A DNA stretch of 64,000 bases from Larkinella sp. C7 (GTDB lineage: Bacteria; Bacteroidota; Bacteroidia; Cytophagales; Spirosomataceae), in the NCBI RefSeq assembly GCF_006149005.1, contig NZ_VBSL01000002.1, positions 359,465-423,464 of the forward strand, written 5' to 3'. How positions within the stretch are numbered: position 1 is the stretch's first letter; every line of letters begins with the position of its first letter. Below the pieces are notes generated by a model. It saw nothing but the letters and a program-made list of their open reading frames with translations. It was not told the origin of the DNA and searched no databases. Below are positions 61,338-64,000 of the stretch, piece by piece. The position numbers were made by a program, and so were the translations under genes.

Positions 61338-61431
61338 AGAGTTAAGAATTAAGAGTGAAGAGTTAAAGAGAGTTCGCACGTATTTGAGTGCGTCAGCCCA
61401 TTTTAACTCTTCACTCTTAATTCTTAACTCT
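61338..61431. repeat. Perfect 30-bp inverted repeat between convergent genes
   Basis: Arms 61338-61367 and 61402-61431 are exact complements made of AGAGTTAAGAATTA words; the left side carries an additional direct copy from 61324. It lies between the acidic-protein pair and convergent guaA and can end both transcripts. Confidence 0.92.
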
Positions 61432-61438
61432 CAACTCC

Positions 61439-62971
61439 CTATTCCCACTCAATGGTGGCCGGTGGTTTGGAAGAAATATCGTAGACGACGCGGTTGACAC
61501 CTTTGACGCGGTTGATGATTTCGTTTGAAATGTCGGCCAGGAACTCGTAAGGCAAGTGCGCCCAGTCGGCCGTCATGCCATCGACGCTCGTGACGGCGCG
61601 GAGGGCAACCACGCGTTCGTAGGTTCGCTCGTCCCCCATTACGCCGACGGACTGGATTGGCAGGAGAATGGCACCGGCCTGCCAGACCTGGTCGTAAAGA
61701 CCGTATTTTTTCAATCCATTGATGTAGAGCGCATCCACTTCCTGCAAAATATGCACTTTTTCCGGGGTGATATCGCCCAGAATCCGAATGGCCAAACCGG
61801 GGCCGGGGAACGGATGGCGTTTCAGAATGGCATCGGGTAATCCCAGCGCCTTTCCAACCGTCCGGACCTCGTCTTTAAACAGCGTGTTCAGCGGTTCCAC
61901 AATTTTCAGCTTCATGAAAGCGGGTAAACCACCGACGTTGTGGTGCGATTTGATGGTAGCCGACGGCCCTTTCACCGAAACCGACTCAATCACATCGGGA
62001 TAAATCGTTCCCTGACCCAGCCAGTCCACGTCTTCGATCAGATGCGATTCCTGATCGAACACCTCGATGAACGTCCGGCCAATGGCTTTGCGCTTGGCTT
62101 CGGGATCGGTCAGACCGGCGAGGGCCGAATAAAACTGGTCTTTGGAATCGACGCCTTTGATATTTAATCCCAGATGCTGGTAGGATTCAAGCACCTGCTC
62201 AAATTCGTCTTTCCGCAACAAACCGTTATCGACAAAAATACAGAACAGATTCTGGCCAATGGCGCGGTGGACGAGCGTGGCCGCCACCGACGAATCGACG
62301 CCCCCCGAAAGAGCCATCACCACCTTGTCGTTGCCGATTTTTGCTTTGAGATCGGCGATGGTCGATTCCACGAACGACTCGGCGGTCCAGTCCTGCGAGC
62401 AGCCGCAGATATCGACTACGAAATTTTTCAAGACGGTTTTTCCCTGCGTGGAGTGTGTCACTTCCGGGTGGAACTGAATGCCGTAGGTCGGTTCATTGTG
62501 AATCTGGAAGGCGGCCACGCGAACGGTTTCGGTCGAGGCAATGATCTCGAAACTAGCCGGCACGGAGGTGATGGTATCGGCGTGCGACATCCATACCTGG
62601 GTGTTCACTTCCAGCCCTTTCAGCAACGGATTTTCGGTATTCAGCGTGCTCAGTTTGGCCCGGCCGTATTCCCGGATGGTCGACGGTTTGACCTCTCCCC
62701 CGCTCGTATGGGCCATGAGCTGAGCGCCATAACATACACCCAGAATGGGCAATTTGTGCCGAAAAGCGGCCAGATGAACCATGGGCGCGTCGGCGTCCCG
62801 AACAGAACACGGGCTACCGGACAGGATAACACCCTTAACATCAGGGCTGATCGTGGGGAGGTGATTGTAGGGATGGATTTCGCAGTAAACGTTGAGTTCG
62901 CGCACCCGGCGGGCGATAAGTTGGGTGTATTGCGAACCGAAATCGAGAATCAGTATTTGTTCGGTTGTCAT
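61439..62971 (-). CDS. guaA: GMP synthase (glutamine-hydrolysing)
   Basis: A 510-residue cytoplasmic enzyme that aminates XMP to GMP using glutamine and ATP. The N-terminal class I glutamine amidotransferase has C80 in GVCYGAQL, H168 and E170 in QFHPEV. The ATP-pyrophosphatase domain has the P-loop SGGVDS at 222-227. The C-terminal dimerisation domain includes [15 protein letters not shown] and ends PPATIEWE, the invariant tail. Length is normal. Single gene. Confidence 0.97.
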   Translation of the reverse strand: MTTEQILILDFGSQYTQLIARRVRELNVYCEIHPYNHLPTISPDVKGVILSGSPCSVRDADAPMVHLAAFRHKLPILGVCYGAQLMAHTSGGEVKPSTIREYGRAKLSTLNTENPLLKGLEVNTQVWMSHADTITSVPASFEIIASTETVRVAAFQIHNEPTYGIQFHPEVTHSTQGKTVLKNFVVDICGCSQDWTAESFVESTIADLKAKIGNDKVVMALSGGVDSSVAATLVHRAIGQNLFCIFVDNGLLRKDEFEQVLESYQHLGLNIKGVDSKDQFYSALAGLTDPEAKRKAIGRTFIEVFDQESHLIEDVDWLGQGTIYPDVIESVSVKGPSATIKSHHNVGGLPAFMKLKIVEPLNTLFKDEVRTVGKALGLPDAILKRHPFPGPGLAIRILGDITPEKVHILQEVDALYINGLKKYGLYDQVWQAGAILLPIQSVGVMGDERTYERVVALRAVTSVDGMTADWAHLPYEFLADISNEIINRVKGVNRVVYDISSKPPATIEWE

Positions 62972-63057
62972 GATACGTTTCTAAAAACCAAAATTAGGGT
63001 GTTTTTAGGAAACTGACAACTTTAACGTTTGAATCCCGCATTTTGTACATCAGTCGA

Positions 63058-63089
63058 GGGCCGCAACCGCCCGAAAACCGTTGCGGCCC
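63058..63089. terminator. Hairpin between guaA and the T9SS protein gene
   Basis: GGGCCGCAAC and GTTGCGGCCC form a perfect 10-bp stem around a 12-nt loop, 9 bp beyond the stop of the minus-strand gene at 63099. No T-run follows, so termination would be weak. Confidence 0.5.
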
Positions 63090-63098
63090 CTTCCTGCT

Positions 63099-64000
63099 TT
63101 ACCGGTTTAGCAAGACCTTTTTCACGGCTTTCCGGTTCCCCACCTGTGCGGAAACCACCACCGCCTGAACCACCGCTTCCGGCACATCGACGACTTCTTC
63201 GCGGTAATTTCCATCCCCGGTTACCGCCTGTTGCCAGACCAGACGGCCCGACAGATCGGTCATCCGCAAGGTCGCCACCTGTTTTTCCGGAACGAACAGC
63301 CGGATGTGCAGCCGCCCCGCCGATGGATTCGGATACACCATAACGGCCAGCGATTCGTCAACGGTTTCGGCACTCAAACGCGCGGAGTTCGTACAGGTCA
63401 TATTTTTGGGGCCACCCGGCAGGAAATAATTTGTCCCCACCACCCGCACTTTGATCGATTGGTTTTGCCCATTCAAAAGGCTATTGGGGGGTAAAAAATT
63501 AAAACCGTGTTCGCCGTTGCCCTTCTTGGCATTCTTCAGATCCTGCCGGAAATGTGCAGCCGTAACCGTACCGACGACGACATTATTGGCCAGAAACTCC
63601 ACCGTGATCGGTGCATTGGGGTAATCCTTGTGAAAAACCCAACCCCAGATGTTGTCGCATCGGACTCCATCCAGATTCCCGCCGTAATTGGTTCCCGGCG
63701 GGTTGGTGGTCGTAACCGTCTGGGCTGGGGGTGGCGTTACCACAACAGGATCGGTCGGGGGCGGATTTTCAACCGGCGGATTGGGCGGAGGAGTACCCGT
63801 ATTGGCGCAGGTCAGGTTTTTGGGGCCACCCGGCAGGAAATAATTCGTCCCCACCACCCGAGCCTTGATGGCCTGATTCTGTCCGGTTTTGAGGCTGGCA
63901 GGAGGGAGAAAATTAAAACCGTGCTCTCCGTTGCCCTTGTTGGCGTTCTTCAGATCCTGCCGGAAATGAGCAGCCGTAACCGTACCGACGACGGTCGTAT
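63099..64000 (-). CDS. T9SS-exported protein with repeated lectin-like modules (5' end outside window)
   Basis: The frame stays open to base 64000, so at least 300 C-terminal residues are seen. Two near-identical modules (VGTVTAAHFRQDLKNA-KGNGEHGFNFLPP...VVGTNYFLPGGPKN-TC) sit 138 codons apart, joined by a proline-rich linker (PPPNPPVENPPPTDP) and a GVRCDNIWGWVFHKDYPNAPITVEF strand region. The last 80 residues are a type A sorting domain (VMVYPNPSAGRLHIRLF...LSGRLVW...KKVLLNR), which sends the protein through the type IX system to the cell surface. Internal start codons inside the modules are not real starts. Confidence 0.9.
   Translation of the reverse strand, partial: TTVVGTVTAAHFRQDLKNANKGNGEHGFNFLPPASLKTGQNQAIKARVVGTNYFLPGGPKNLTCANTGTPPPNPPVENPPPTDPVVVTPPPAQTVTTTNPPGTNYGGNLDGVRCDNIWGWVFHKDYPNAPITVEFLANNVVVGTVTAAHFRQDLKNAKKGNGEHGFNFLPPNSLLNGQNQSIKVRVVGTNYFLPGGPKNMTCTNSARLSAETVDESLAVMVYPNPSAGRLHIRLFVPEKQVATLRMTDLSGRLVWQQAVTGDGNYREEVVDVPEAVVQAVVVSAQVGNRKAVKKVLLNR
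63394..63994. repeat. Direct DNA repeat coding the surface-protein modules
   Basis: Two directly repeated segments, 63394-63580 and 63808-63994, are offset by exactly 414 bp with no visible indel. They encode the repeated modules of the T9SS protein and more copies may follow outside the window. Confidence 0.85.

Overview
The window reads as chromosomal DNA of a Bacteroidota bacterium, most likely a Cytophagales/Spirosoma-like (Spirosomataceae) species. The grounds are a SusC/SusD pair, a type IX secretion C-terminal tail, LytS/LytR-type kinase-regulator pairs, DUF5686 and beta-barrel families typical of the phylum, TAnnTTTG promoter elements and few Shine-Dalgarno sequences. The genus is inference. 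No rRNA, tRNA, CRISPR array, prophage or insertion sequence was seen.

Layout. 1-2.5 kb: end of a histidine operon (hisD, an antitoxin-like small gene, hisC) and a small outer-membrane protein. 2.6-8 kb: a RecB-like helicase whose C-terminal nuclease looks dead, then a GH127 glycosidase. 8-10.8 kb: AraC regulator, DHFR-like reductase, AI-2E/PerM transporter. 10.9-15.6 kb: TonB-type receptor with a LytS/LytR pair. 15.6-20.5 kb: a REP-like repeat block, L-serine dehydratase, a PQQ/cytochrome c dehydrogenase and an NmrA-like oxidoreductase. 20.6-23.7 kb: NAD salvage unit nrtR-prs-nadV. 23.7-27.1 kb: AraC regulator divergent from an MFS transporter, a HAD phosphatase and a MOSC protein. 27.5-36.4 kb: SusC-SusD-lipoprotein-M20 amidohydrolase locus and a tannase-family esterase. 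36.7-40.4 kb: class II aldolase, an orphan double-glycine RiPP-type precursor, a zinc-ribbon microprotein and an M24 peptidase. 40.6-50.7 kb: DUF5686 protein and a CzcCBA/CusCBA-type metal efflux operon. 50.7-53 kb: second LytS/LytR pair and a small secreted protein. 53.5-56.3 kb: GntR(YtrA)-ABC transporter operon containing a 33-codon hydrophobic microORF. 56.3-64 kb: penicillin acylase-family lipoprotein, GbsR/MarR regulator with a membrane protein sharing its operator-like repeat, alpha/beta hydrolase, two small acidic proteins, guaA and a truncated T9SS-secreted repeat protein.

The genes form several small, separately controlled units rather than one island. Best candidates for follow-up are the orphan RiPP-type peptide at 38007-38159, the ABC-operon microprotein at 54311-54412, the NrtR unit with a dyad next to the prs start codon, the duplicated operator around the GbsR/MarR gene, the helicase with a degenerate nuclease site, and a series of long intergenic hairpins of unrelated sequence, one of them inside the metal-efflux operon and one between divergent genes.
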